Source: Niallia sp052318935
GTDB taxonomy: Bacteria > Bacillota > Bacilli > Bacillales > Cytobacillaceae
NCBI GenBank assembly: GCA_052318935.1
Contig: JBQRKO010000007.1
Direction: 5' to 3' (one strand)
Length of the DNA stretch: 64,000 nt
Shown here: positions 18,064 to 27,495 of the stretch, in pieces
Numbering within the stretch: position 1 is the stretch's first letter
Layout of the letters: each line of letters begins with the position of its first letter
Notes under the pieces: generated by a model
Database searches by the model: none
Told to the model about the DNA's origin: nothing
The model's input: only the letters and a program-made list of their open reading frames with translations
Translations under genes and position numbers: made by a program

Positions 18064-18131
18064 ACTTTCTCCCCCTAAATTTCAATACAACTAAACTTAT
18101 CTATTAACTCGGTTTTAAAGCAATAAACATT

Positions 18132-19244
18132 TTATATAGATGTATTTAACGCTCTTTCTACTATTTTTTCACCAAATGCATTTGCTTTCTCTATTGCATT
18201 TATTAATGTCTCTTCGTTTACTTCAAAGTCCAATACTCTTATTGCTTCTTCTCTAATTTTGACACTTGCGGCGATTCGATTAATTTGTTTCTGTTTCTCA
18301 TGCTGTACTTCAAGCTGCTCTAATGTGATGGAACCTTCCCATTTGTGCAGGATAGAAATCAATTCAGCTACTTCTTCATCCGGTTTTCCTTCTAATATAA
18401 GTTGTGCTATTAGTCCGAAACCAACTTTTTCTCCGTGCAAGCTTTTAGCTGTCCCTGGAATAGCAGTGATGCTGTTATGGATAGAATGAGCAATTGCTGC
18501 ACGAGGCTTTTCTGTTTTTATGCTGCCAACCATCCCTGCCAACATAATGATTGCATCTACAACTTTTGTAAATTCTTTCGTTACTCTAGCCTTCTTATTG
18601 TCCTGAAGTGCTGCTGCCCCGTTTTCAAGAAGAATATCTAATGCTAATTTTGCTGTCGTTAAGGATGTTTGAAACGCAACATCATTTCCTTCATTGCTTA
18701 TATGTGGTGCAATTTCATACCATTTAACAATCGTATCCGCAATACCTGCAGCTAAATATCTAGAAGGAGCCTTTACCAAAATATTAGGATCGACTAGCAC
18801 GGTATGGGGAGATTCTTTTAAAATTTTATACCCTACTGCTGCACCTTTATCGTTGTATAGAACTGTTAAGGCGGACCATGCTGCACATGTAGCCGCAATG
18901 GTTGGTATCGTGACAACCGGTACACCAATATTTTCGCCGACTGCCTTTGTACTATCTAAAACAGTTCCACCACCAATCCCTACAATAACATCTGCCTGTA
19001 ATTCAACTGCAATCCCTGTAATAGCTTGAATCGATTCTTCTGTGCAATACCCAGAATAAACATGTACTTGATACTCGACTCCTGCATTTTCTAAGCTTTC
19101 CCACACAATCGAATCAACCGCTGCTAAAGCGGTATAGCTTCCTATAACAATCGCCTTTTTTCCAAGTTTCCCTATATATTCACCTGCAGAATAAATAATA
19201 TTTTCTTTCTGTATATACTCTTTCGGCGCTTTTATTTTGGACAT
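18132..19244 (-). CDS. Iron-containing alcohol dehydrogenase family (glycerol-dehydrogenase-like)
   Basis: 370 residues. NAD-binding GIGGGTVLDSTKAVG (~residues 91-105) and the metal-ligand regions AGIADTIVKWYE, IAHSIHNSIT and LHGEKVGFGL match glycerol-dehydrogenase and hydroxycarboxylate-dehydrogenase relatives. Cytoplasmic and NAD-dependent. It is the first gene of a set leading into ssuA, so it may act on a carbon product left after sulfur removal; that is inference. Glycerol itself is not the only possible substrate. Confidence 0.85.
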   Translation of the reverse strand: MSKIKAPKEYIQKENIIYSAGEYIGKLGKKAIVIGSYTALAAVDSIVWESLENAGVEYQVHVYSGYCTEESIQAITGIAVELQADVIVGIGGGTVLDSTKAVGENIGVPVVTIPTIAATCAAWSALTVLYNDKGAAVGYKILKESPHTVLVDPNILVKAPSRYLAAGIADTIVKWYEIAPHISNEGNDVAFQTSLTTAKLALDILLENGAAALQDNKKARVTKEFTKVVDAIIMLAGMVGSIKTEKPRAAIAHSIHNSITAIPGTAKSLHGEKVGFGLIAQLILEGKPDEEVAELISILHKWEGSITLEQLEVQHEKQKQINRIAASVKIREEAIRVLDFEVNEETLINAIEKANAFGEKIVERALNTSI

Positions 19245-19501
19245 ATAAAACCCTCCTATTTTTGGTTTAGATCTTGGTATTCACTTTTTAAACTAACTAA
19301 ACAAATCGGATTAGTTTGATGTGTATTCATCATACAACAACACTTAATAAAAGTATAATTAGTAAAAATGAAGAGGTGCTTTACTATTTTTAATAGAAAA
19401 GACATAGAAAACACATAAATTACAAAAGGAGTTTCAAAGATTATTCGCTGGAGACCCAGTAGTGTAAATTAGAAGAAATATTTAATACTATTAAAAACAA
19501 A
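19245..19501. other. Upstream region of the dehydrogenase-ssu operon
   Basis: AT-rich and without a convincing gene. It should contain the operon promoter on the minus strand. A TATAAT-like stretch is present near 19355, but no operator repeat was found. Confidence 0.4.
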
Positions 19502-19547
19502 AAGAACCAAAACGTATCCACTTGCAAGTAGATACGTTCTGGCTCTT
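19502..19547 (-). terminator. Strong terminator on the minus strand
   Basis: A ~21-bp stem with a GCAA loop (AAGAACC...GGCTCTT, core ACGTATC/GATACGT) is followed on the minus strand by a T-rich tail. No gene now ends just before it; it may be the original end of the monooxygenase transcript, cut off by the IS element. Confidence 0.8.
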
Positions 19548-19781
19548 ATTTAAAAACATTAAAATATGGAAAATAAAGAACCGAAAATGACAATAAACAT
19601 GGAAGCCACACGGTAACTGATTTGTCTCATGTCAACTTCACAGAATTTTAGGCAAAGGAAGCCCATTCCTTCAGGCGTGGAAGGAATTTGTTTTTTTTGA
19701 ACATTTTGTTAAAAGGTGCATTTGTTCTAGTTTATTTGTTATAATCGAAACGCGAACGAATGTTCGGTAAGGAGGATTGAA

Positions 19782-21387
19782 ATGGCAAAGGAGATAACGC
19801 CTTCCTATGTATTAACGATGGAATTATGGACAAATCCTTCTATTATTAAAGATATAGAAAGCAATTTAGAAGTGAGTCGCGTCATTTATAATTCGTGTCT
19901 TGGAGAACTATTAAAACGGGAAAAACAAATGAAACGGACAAAAAAATATAAAAAATTAAGAAGGTGTCTTCGTACTGTTTGTAAAAAAAGTTTCCTATTA
20001 TGAAACGCAAGGAAATAAAAAGAACATTCCATTCTATCAAAACGAGAAAAAGCAAATCATGAGGAAAATATTTGATATACAAGAACAATTTGAGTTAACA
20101 GAGTATGCGATGCACGATTTCTTAAAACCATTCGGAACCATTTTGGAAATACATTAAATGCAGATATTGCTCAGAAGACTGCTACTCGTGCTTGGAATAC
20201 ATTTTGTAAGAAATTGAAGGGTGAATCCAAGAGAGTGAACTTTATTAAACGCGGAGAAATGTTTAGTTTTGAAGGGAAGAAAAACAATACCGGCTGGTTT
20301 TATCGAGATGGAACCATTGTTTTTGGAAAAACAAATATACATTTAATCATAAAAGAAAATGATTTGTACGTGCAGGAAGCATTGTCTAACATCGAAAACA
20401 GCGTTGAATTTGCATACAAAACGAAAAAAGGCGAGCTAAAAAAATCTTTCCATAAAGTAAAATATGTTCGTATTGTAAAGCGTGTCATTCGCGGGAAAAC
20501 TCGTTATTTTACCCAATTAATCGTTCAAGGATTTCCTCCAGCGAAACGAAAGAAAGATGGTTCATTCAGGCATCAAATTGGAAAAGGTCGTGTTGGCGGA
20601 GACTTAGGAACTTCTTCTATCGCAGTCGTTGGAGAGAATAACGTTCTCTTAACGAATTTAGCTGAGAATGTGATGAATCAATCAAGGAAAATTCGATTGA
20701 TTCAAAGAAAAATGGATCGTTCCAAACGAGCGATGAATCCGAACAATTAAAAAAGGAAAAAAGACATGGATTTACTCCAAACGTTATTTGAAATTAAAAT
20801 CGAAACGGAAAGAGTTATACCGAAAACAAGCCGATACCAGAAAACAATCTCATCGTACATTAGCTAATAGACTTCTATCTTTCGGAGATGAACATTACTG
20901 GGAAGAAATGAATATAAAGAGTTTGCAAAAGCGTTCTAAGAAAACAGAAATCAGTGAAAAAACAGGAAAATACAAACGTAAAAAGCGTTTTGGAAAAAGT
21001 ATTGGACATCGAGCTCCAGCAATGTTTATGAGTATACTTGAACGAAAAGTAGCAGCTCAAGGCGGAATGTTTAAGAAGGTAAATACAAGAACATTCAAAG
21101 CTAGTCAGTATAATCATAAGACAAATAATTATAAGAAAAAAGAATTGAAAGAAAGATGGCACATCTTTAATGATGGGACAAGAATTCAACGAGATTTATA
21201 CTCGGCGTTTCTGTTGATGAATTCTAATCGAACAGGGACAAAAACGAATAGAAAACGTTGTGAAAAGACGTTTGAAATGTTTCAATCTTTACATGATAAA
21301 GAAATAGAACGAATAGAAAAACAAGGAGTAATGGTGTTAAATTCAGGCATTCAATTAAAAAACAAAAAAACTGCCGTAGCAGTTTAA
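19782..21387 (+). pseudogene. tnpB: tnpB-family (OrfB) gene with three frameshifts
   Basis: Fragments read in order as one TnpB protein. The N-terminus is at 19782 to about 19985. A second frame (VSYYETQGNKKNIPFYQ onward) runs to about 20135. A third frame (NHFGNTLNADIAQKTATRAW onward) reaches 20750, with RuvC-I GGDLGTSSIAVVG. A fourth frame from about 20760 holds the RuvC-II Glu (EEMNIKSL) and the RuvC-III Asp (RDLYSAFL). At least three frameshifts and a small deletion near 20750 prevent a full product. The usual four-Cys zinc ribbon before RuvC-III is absent; the segment FKASQYNHKTNNYKKK has no Cys, as in one known TnpB subgroup. Confidence 0.9.
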
Positions 21388-21638
21388 AAAAATAATGGCG
21401 GTGTGACCTACCGAGTCTGTGAGGACCATAGATACAGTCGCAAATGGCAACAGAGGTTGCTTTGGCTGTGAAAGTTCTGAATAAACCTTTAAACATAATG
21501 TTTATTAATGTCAGTGCTTCATTCCCAAGCCGTCCGCTTATAAGAGTGTGGAGTGTGTGAATGTACTTGTACATGTATGAATGAAGAGAAGCAAGAATTT
21601 TTCAGAACCCCATTGCTTTAGCGATGGGAGTGTGTCAG
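21388..21638 (+). ncRNA. Candidate omega RNA / right-end region of the tnpB element
   Basis: The 250 bases between the tnpB stop and the IS right end are non-coding and contain short inverted repeats, ending in the hairpin CCCATTGCTTTAGCGATGGG. In active TnpB elements the guide RNA comes from this position. Here the nuclease is broken, so this is at most a relic; the call is by position only. Confidence 0.4.
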
Positions 21639-21645
21639 CTTTCTT

Positions 21646-21786
21646 TTAGTATGGCGGCAAGACTGAGTCTTTCAGCATTAGTTGATACACAACATCACCT
21701 GGTAAATCCTCATATAGATAAACGGATCCAAAAAAAGCGCCATTCGATCCTATATGAGTTAAAATTCGTAAAAGAACTTTCTTCAT
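21646..21786 (-). CDS. 46-residue ORF after the CmoJ-like gene
   Basis: ATG at 21786 has AAAGGCGGTGA upstream and starts 28 bases after the monooxygenase stop. The product begins MKKVLLRILTHIGSNGAFFG and ends VLPPY, with no Cys. It ends about ten bases from the IS605-type right end. It may be a genuine small protein of the sulfur operon or a remnant left by the IS insertion. Not recognised. Confidence 0.45.
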   Translation of the reverse strand: MKKVLLRILTHIGSNGAFFGSVYLYEDLPGDVVYQLMLKDSVLPPY

Positions 21787-21814
21787 ACTTATTTCACCGC
21801 CTTTTCATCTCTAT

Positions 21815-23143
21815 TTACTTTCTTTCTGGTACTTTACTGTAACGATTAATAGGAACCTTTAAACCTAAATGACCTCTTAATGTGTCATGTTCATAAGCTT
21901 CTGGATAAATCCCGCGCTCTTGTAAAATAGGGACTACTTGTTCCACAAAATCGGATAAATCATTAGGAAGCAGGGTATGAATGATAAAGCCATCTGCAGC
22001 TTCTTCCTCCAGCCATTCTTGAATCAAGTTTGCAACATATTCAGGTGTACCTAAAAAATTACTTCTCGGTACTGCTACTTGAAGTGCCACTTCTCTTAAC
22101 GTCAAATTGTTTTCTTTCGCTAGTCTCTTAATCTCATCTGTTGTACTTTGGAATGCTTCTTTGCCAATGTTGCCGATATCAGGAAATGGTTCATCAAGCG
22201 GAAATTTGCTGAAATCAAAGTGATCAAAGAATCTTCCTAAATATTTAAGGGCATTTTCAATTGGTATGAGGCTAATAAAATCATGATATTTACGCTCCGC
22301 TTCTTCAGTCGTGCGTCCAATAATTGGTGTAATTCCTGGAAAAATCTTTACCCTTTCAGCTGATCTTCCCTTTTGAATTGCCTGCTCTTTAATGTCTTTG
22401 TAAAACTCCTTGGCTTTTGTAATATCGCTTTGATTCGTAAACACCGCATCTGCTGATTCTGCCGCAAACGCCCTCCCCCTTTCAGAAGAACCTGCTTGAA
22501 AAACAACGGGATGTCCTTGGTTTGACCGAGCAATATTTAATGGTCCTTTTACCGAAAAATGCTTCCCTGAATAATTCAGTTCATGCAGTTTATCCGGATC
22601 AAAAAATACACCTGTTTGCTCATCTCGAATAAAGGCATCATCTTCCCAAGAATCCCATAGTCCCCGAACAATATCTAAATGCTCCTCTGCAATTTCATAG
22701 CGGAGTGAATGAGAAGGAAGACCACTTTTACTAAAATTTTCTGCGGCTCCACCAAGTGGAGTCGTAACCACATTCCAGCCTGCTCTTCCACCGCTAATTT
22801 GATCAAGGGAGAGAAATTGCCTTGCTACAGTGAACGGTTCACTGTACGTCGAAGAAACAGTTCCAACTAAACCAATATTTTTTGTCGCTGCTCCTAAAGC
22901 TGATAATATGGTAATTGGTTCAAATCTGTTTAGAAAATGCGGCAGTGATTCTTTATTAATGTGAACCCCATCTGCAATAAAAACAAAACTAAATAATCCT
23001 TTTTCCGCTGTCTTTGCTTGATTGATATAAAAATCCCAATTTACACTGGCATCGGAAGGGATATCTGGATGTCTCCAACCGTCTGTCGTTCCACCAACAC
23101 CATGTATAATCAACCCAAATTTCACATGTTTCTTTTTAGCCAT
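21815..23143 (-). CDS. cmoJ: Flavin-dependent monooxygenase, NtaA/SnaA/DszA family (CmoJ/YtnJ-like)
   Basis: 442-residue luciferase-fold enzyme. GWRHPDIPSDASVNWDFY and SGGRAGWNVVTT (~residues 130-141) are hallmarks of the NtaA/SnaA/DszA group that uses reduced FMN. B. subtilis CmoJ (YtnJ) in this group dealkylates N-acetyl-S-(2-succino)cysteine. ATG at 23143 is chosen over an upstream TTG because GGAGGGG stands at the proper distance. The FMN reductase gene is immediately upstream in the same direction, a common pairing. Exact substrate inferred from neighbours. Confidence 0.87.
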   Translation of the reverse strand: MAKKKHVKFGLIIHGVGGTTDGWRHPDIPSDASVNWDFYINQAKTAEKGLFSFVFIADGVHINKESLPHFLNRFEPITILSALGAATKNIGLVGTVSSTYSEPFTVARQFLSLDQISGGRAGWNVVTTPLGGAAENFSKSGLPSHSLRYEIAEEHLDIVRGLWDSWEDDAFIRDEQTGVFFDPDKLHELNYSGKHFSVKGPLNIARSNQGHPVVFQAGSSERGRAFAAESADAVFTNQSDITKAKEFYKDIKEQAIQKGRSAERVKIFPGITPIIGRTTEEAERKYHDFISLIPIENALKYLGRFFDHFDFSKFPLDEPFPDIGNIGKEAFQSTTDEIKRLAKENNLTLREVALQVAVPRSNFLGTPEYVANLIQEWLEEEAADGFIIHTLLPNDLSDFVEQVVPILQERGIYPEAYEHDTLRGHLGLKVPINRYSKVPERK

Positions 23144-23274
23144 TAAAATCCCCTCCAAAAAGTATTCTTATAAGTTTAGTTGGTTTTTAATAAAAAAATT
23201 ATTTTTTTAATTTATTGTTATATACTCTAAAACTGCTTCTCTTCATTCTTTTCTCCTGCGAATCTCCTAATCAA

Positions 23275-23817
23275 TTATTCTTTCACAGGCTGCTGAATCT
23301 GGCTTAATACTTCGTTAAGCGTGTTGATTACCCTCTCTTTTACCGTTTTTTCTAGTTCAAAACGATTCCCTTCCAGCTTTGTAATTTGCGTATCAACTGT
23401 ATAAACAACTTTTAAAATATTCGTTGCACCTAATGCGGAAAGAACTGGCTTTAGTGCGTAATCTATCACCAATAAATGACCAAAAGATCCGCCAAGAACG
23501 AGTGGCACAATTATTTTATTATTTAATCCATTTTGTGGGAGCAAATCTAGATAGGTTTTTAAAATCCCTGTAATAGAAGCTTTATAAACAGGTGTTACAA
23601 TAACAATAACTTCACTTTTCTCTACGATTTGATTTATTTCCTTAATCTTATCGTTGTTGTAGTCAGCAGTTATTAACGCCTCGCTTGGTAATTGATGAAT
23701 TTGAATCACCTCTGAATCAATCCCATGTTCTTCTAAATAATTTGTACTAAAATCAATCAAACCTGTCAGCCTCGAATAAACAGAATTACCTCCAGCTAAA
23801 ATAGCAACTTTTGTCAT
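23275..23817 (-). CDS. NAD(P)H-dependent FMN reductase (SsuE-like)
   Basis: 180-residue flavodoxin-fold reductase. It shows an ILAGGN-x-(V)YSR phosphate-binding start, TPVYKASITGILKTYLDLLP (~residues 77-96) and GGSFGH, typical of SsuE/MsuE. It would supply reduced FMN to the luciferase-family monooxygenases in the island. ATG at 23817 follows AAGGAGAGG. It is 131 bases upstream of the CmoJ-like gene, and a perfect palindrome lies about 96 bases before its start. Confidence 0.88.
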   Translation of the reverse strand: MTKVAILAGGNSVYSRLTGLIDFSTNYLEEHGIDSEVIQIHQLPSEALITADYNNDKIKEINQIVEKSEVIVIVTPVYKASITGILKTYLDLLPQNGLNNKIIVPLVLGGSFGHLLVIDYALKPVLSALGATNILKVVYTVDTQITKLEGNRFELEKTVKERVINTLNEVLSQIQQPVKE

Positions 23818-23912
23818 GAACAATCCTCTCCTTTTTTCATTTCATTTATTCCTATATGATTAATTGGTTATTATTATAAGCCAACCCGACTATAATGTAT
23901 ATTTTGTATTTC

Positions 23913-23927
23913 TAAAGTGACACTTTA
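23913..23927. promoter_or_regulatory. Perfect palindrome, candidate operator
   Basis: TAAAGTGACACTTTA is a perfect 15-base palindrome upstream of the FMN reductase gene. Its core AAAGTGACACTT recurs at 31400-31411 upstream of the acetyltransferase/cystine-transporter operon. The binding protein is unknown; the local LysR regulator is a candidate. Confidence 0.6.
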
Positions 23928-24003
23928 ATAATCCTAAATTTACCTGTATTAAATTTAGAAATAAAACTTTGATTAAAACACATCACAAACCCGTATTTTA
24001 CGG

Positions 24004-25236
24004 TCAATAAGAAGAATTAAGCTTCGTTTTTATAAATCTTTGTCCTTTAATCGACGCGAAATAAGCTTCTGCTAGTATTTTGATTCCCCGGTCAATTTGT
24101 TGCTCATCGCAGTAAGAGAAACATAGACGGATTTGATTTTTCCCTTCACCGTTAACATAAAATGAACGCCCTTCTATCACACTTACACCATTTTCAAAGG
24201 CTTGTTGTACAAACTTTGCTGTATCTACCTCTGGCTTAAAGTTTAACAATAGGAAGAACCCACCTTCTGGTACGATAAAATGGACTTCATCTCCGAAATA
24301 CTTCTGAATACTATTGACCATCGCATCTTGTTTTGAGCGATACGTATCAATTAAATTTTTCAAATGATCCTTATATGAAATTTTTTCTAGTAATGCAGTA
24401 ACAATTTCTTGTGTAAATGGACTTGTTTGGCTGCCTAGTGCTAATGTGTGTACTTTTTGCAGCACTTCTTCATTCGCAATCATCCAACCTAATCGAAGAC
24501 CAGGGGCGATAATTTTAGAGAATGTACCCAAGTAAATAACACGCTTTGGGGCAAATGAATAAATAGACGGTAAATATTCATGTGTAAAGCTTAAATCACC
24601 GTATGCATTATCCTCTAAAATATAAAAGTTATATTCATAAGCAAGCGCTGCTAATTTTTTCCGACGCTCTATCGATAGCGTTACACCAGCTGGATTATGG
24701 AAATTAGGCATGCAATAGAAGAACTTAGGAATTGGTTGATTCTTCCCTTTAGCATCCTTTAATGACTGTTCAAGAATGTCCACTTGTACACCCTCTTCAT
24801 CTAGAGGAAATGTTTTAATCTGGGCGCCAGCTAAACGGAATGACTGTAAACCATTAAAAAACGTTGGACCTTCAACCCAAACCTCATCACCTGGATTAAT
24901 TAGAACACGTGTCGTTAAATCGATACCTTGCATAGCCCCGAATGTCGGGTAAATTTGCGTTGCCTCAACGAAAATCTTACTTTTTTCCACTTGTTCTTTA
25001 ATCCATTGTCGTACCTTTGCGGGTCCTAATCCTCCTGAATAATGTAGCGCCTTATGACCATTTTCTAAAATCGACTCAGAAGCGGATTGCGCTAATGTGC
25101 GGATTGGAAAAAGAGGGGTTGACGGGAATCCAAATGATAAATGGACGTGATTAGGTTCAGTTACCGTCGTACCTCCAATAGAAGGTGTTTCTGGTAAAAG
25201 CTTAGAATATTAATAGTTTGGTAGTTGTTCTGTCAT
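24004..25236 (-). pseudogene. PLP-dependent aminotransferase (class I/II) with early stop codon
   Basis: Reading from the ATG at 25236 (SD AAGGGAGAAG) gives MTEQLPNY and then a TAA at 25210-25212. The same frame then continues unbroken for about 400 codons as an aminotransferase. Features include HLSFGFPSTPLFPIRTLAQS, the NFHNPAGVTLS motif and the PLP lysine region GTFSKIIAPGLRLGW. The family is the LysN/MocR-type 2-aminoadipate group without a DNA-binding domain. Downstream initiation is poorly supported: the first possible in-frame start (GTG near 24990) would remove about 80 residues of the fold. So it is a nonsense pseudogene or recently broken. It sits between the monooxygenase genes of the sulfur island. 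Confidence 0.8.
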
Positions 25237-25304
25237 AGATAATCTTCTCCCTTACATTACTTTAGAAAGATTAATTTCACCATCAGCACTTATAGCTTTG
25301 ACAT

Positions 25305-26372
25305 TTAATAAATGTTTTTTATAAGTGTTCGAGGTTCGTTGCTCCATATCGTGCTTGGAATCTCACGCCTTAGTGTTGGTGCAACATCTGCTGCGAATCG
25401 CTCGATCTGCTCTAGCTGTTCTTCTTCTGTTAATCCATCCACACTAATACTTAATACTTGGTTTTTATAAGCAGCATGATAGTTTAGTATTTTTTCTATT
25501 ACACTCTCCGCACTGCCGACTAAAACTGGTCCATTCTTCATGTTATCTTCAAGGCTCTTAAACGGTGATTGATTATGCTTCGCTGCATCTGTATTATTAA
25601 ATGCATGATAGTATGGACGATAGCGCTTGATTGCCTCCTCCATTGTATCAGCCAAGAACAAACTGCCTGTACCTGAGCCGACAACAGCACCCTTTGGATT
25701 ATGACCATAATAGGCCCACCGTTCATGATAGTGATCAATCAAGGATTTGTACTTTGCCTGAGGATGAAAGGTGTTTGATGAAAATATCGGGTCTCCATAT
25801 TTTGCAGCAAGTTCAACAGAGAGCATGCTTGATGCACTTCCATGCCATACTGGAATAGACTGCTGAAAGGGTCTCGGCTGAGTCGTTACATTATTCAACG
25901 CAGGACGATAACGTCCCTTCCAGGTGACATTTTCCTCCGTCCACAATCGCTTTAGAAGGTCATATCTCTCCGCAAGCGATTCCCATTGCTCTTCTTCAGT
26001 AATACCAAAAAGGGGATAGTGGCGCGGGTCATTTCCTTTACCGATGATTAATTCCAGCCGCCCACCTGAAAGATGATCTAGGGTGGCATAATCTTCCGCT
26101 ACACGCACTGGATCTAATACGCTAAGAACAGTAACGGTGGTTAACAGACGTATTTTCGAAGTTCTAGCGGCAATGGCTGTAAGGATAACTTGCGGAGAAG
26201 AAGATAAGAATGGTTCACCATGCCTCTCTCCTATTCCAAAGGCATCAAAGCCATGTGATTCAGCAAAAACTGCTTGTTTTAATACATTTTGAAATTTTTG
26301 CTGTGTCGTCAATTTTTCCCCAGTTAATGCATTTGGGAGATTCTGCACAAGTGTAAATAAAGCTAATTTCAT
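25305..26372 (-). CDS. LLM-class flavin-dependent oxidoreductase
   Basis: 355-residue luciferase-like monooxygenase: FDAFGIGERHGEPFLSSSP (~residues 40-58) and YATLDHLSGGRLELIIGKG (~95-113) are the family's conserved strands. It differs from both other luciferase-fold proteins of the island, so it is a separate paralogue. It follows the CysK-like gene by 50 bases and probably shares its transcript. Likely oxidises an organosulfur substrate with reduced FMN; the substrate is not readable from sequence. Confidence 0.85.
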   Translation of the reverse strand: MKLALFTLVQNLPNALTGEKLTTQQKFQNVLKQAVFAESHGFDAFGIGERHGEPFLSSSPQVILTAIAARTSKIRLLTTVTVLSVLDPVRVAEDYATLDHLSGGRLELIIGKGNDPRHYPLFGITEEEQWESLAERYDLLKRLWTEENVTWKGRYRPALNNVTTQPRPFQQSIPVWHGSASSMLSVELAAKYGDPIFSSNTFHPQAKYKSLIDHYHERWAYYGHNPKGAVVGSGTGSLFLADTMEEAIKRYRPYYHAFNNTDAAKHNQSPFKSLEDNMKNGPVLVGSAESVIEKILNYHAAYKNQVLSISVDGLTEEEQLEQIERFAADVAPTLRREIPSTIWSNEPRTLIKNIY

Positions 26373-26399
26373 CTGCCATAGACCCCCAATTCCTATTTT

Positions 26400-26412
26400 G
26401 GGGTCAGACCCC
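26400..26412. repeat. Short GGGGTC palindrome between cysK-like and LLM genes
   Basis: GGGGTCAGACCCC followed by a T run on the plus strand. It may act as a weak plus-strand terminator or be a fragment of a dispersed palindromic repeat. It lies between two genes that are otherwise close enough to be co-transcribed. Confidence 0.4.
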
Positions 26413-26422
26413 TTTTTTCTTT

Positions 26423-27421
26423 CTATTCAAATAAGTCAGTTGATAAATATCTCAATCCGGTATCTGGAAGAATTGCAACAATTCTTTTTCCTTTATTTTC
26501 GGGGCGTTTTGCAAGCTGTGTTGCCGCCCAAATTGCCGCACCTGAGGAAGTCCCAACCAAAATCCCGTCTGATTTTGCTACTGCTCTTGCTGCTTCATAA
26601 GCTTCGCTCGTTTCCACCTCTATTACTTCATCATAAACATCTAGATGAACATTATCCGGCACTCTTTCTTCTTCCACATCAGAGAATCGATGTACACCAG
26701 TTATTTCAACTATATCCGGATTGTCTAGTGTTGCAATGGATGCTATTCCTGGTTCCACTCCTACCACTTTTATGTTTGGATTTTTCGACTTTAAGTATGC
26801 TCCGGCACCACTAAGTGTCCCGCCAGTTCCAATTGTCGCTACCAAAATATCTACTTGACCATCTGTATCCTCCCAAATTTCCGGTCCTGTTGTCTCTCGG
26901 TGAACTTTAGGATTTGCTTCATTTCCAAGCTGATTTAAGAAAACAGTATTTTCTTCTTTTTCAACAACAGCTTTCCTAAAGACATTAATAACTTCAACAA
27001 AGTCTCCGTCTGTTTCTTCAATAGCCTCAACTAGTTCAGGTACATCGGAAAATGGAATGACTTCTGATCCATATGCTCTTATAACTTTTGTTCTTTCCTC
27101 ACTTACACCGTCTTGCATGTAAATTCTAAGCTTATAACCTTTAGCTGCAGCAATTGCTGCCAAACCTATCCCCGTATTACCACTTGTTGTTTCTAGTATT
27201 GTGGCGCCATTTTTTAATAATCCTCTGTTCTCTGCGTCTTCAATCATTCCCTTTGCAATTCTGTCTTTAATACTATTGGAAGGGTTTAAATATTCTAGTT
27301 TTCCAATAATCTCTGCTTCTAACTGATTTTCTTTTTCGTAATTCACGATTTCCAATAAAGGAGTTCTGCCCACAAGTTCAGTAATAGATTTTTTAATTTT
27401 GTTCGTAACAATTTGACTCAT
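26423..27421 (-). CDS. Cysteine synthase / CysK-family PLP enzyme
   Basis: 332 residues of fold-type II beta-family. The PLP lysine is Lys52 in NPSNSIKDR, the substrate loop is TSGNTG (~80), and the phosphate-binding loop is GTGGT (~188). The usual CysK motif is N-P-x-x-S-x-K-D-R, so the active site is complete. Starts with SD AAGGAGG. It lies directly after the cystine-type transporter genes, so it probably builds or remodels cysteine from imported sulfur compounds. It could equally use another nucleophile or act as a beta-lyase-like paralogue. Confidence 0.9.
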   Translation of the reverse strand: MSQIVTNKIKKSITELVGRTPLLEIVNYEKENQLEAEIIGKLEYLNPSNSIKDRIAKGMIEDAENRGLLKNGATILETTSGNTGIGLAAIAAAKGYKLRIYMQDGVSEERTKVIRAYGSEVIPFSDVPELVEAIEETDGDFVEVINVFRKAVVEKEENTVFLNQLGNEANPKVHRETTGPEIWEDTDGQVDILVATIGTGGTLSGAGAYLKSKNPNIKVVGVEPGIASIATLDNPDIVEITGVHRFSDVEEERVPDNVHLDVYDEVIEVETSEAYEAARAVAKSDGILVGTSSGAAIWAATQLAKRPENKGKRIVAILPDTGLRYLSTDLFE

Positions 27422-27495
27422 ACACTTTATCCTCCTTAATAAATAAGAATAATAGGAATTAATCGGTTGATTTACCCATTCAATAAAATAATGTC

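Larger units (their letters stand above)
19630..21638 (+). mobile_element. Decayed IS200/IS605-group (IS1341-type) element
   Basis: Left end contains the imperfect hairpin GAAGCCCATTCCTTCAGGCG (19659-19678), and the right end contains CCCATTGCTTTAGCGATGGG (21608-21627), as in IS605-type elements. Between them is only a broken tnpB; no Y1 tnpA is present. Exact borders cannot be fixed because this group makes no target duplication. It lies between the flavin monooxygenase gene and the orphan terminator at 19502-19547. Confidence 0.8.

Noticed and set aside
19563..19629. Twenty-codon hydrophobic minus-strand frame just before the orphan terminator
   Set aside because: No convincing ribosome binding site, very short, and at the edge of the IS element; more likely a remnant.
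21646..21786. Possible AgrD-like autoinducer peptide
   Set aside because: The size and an MKKxLL start fit, but there is no Cys or Ser-based ring motif and no agrB gene nearby.
24004..24990. Treating the aminotransferase as a normal gene from an internal GTG
   Set aside because: This would drop about 80 conserved N-terminal residues, and no SD stands before that GTG.
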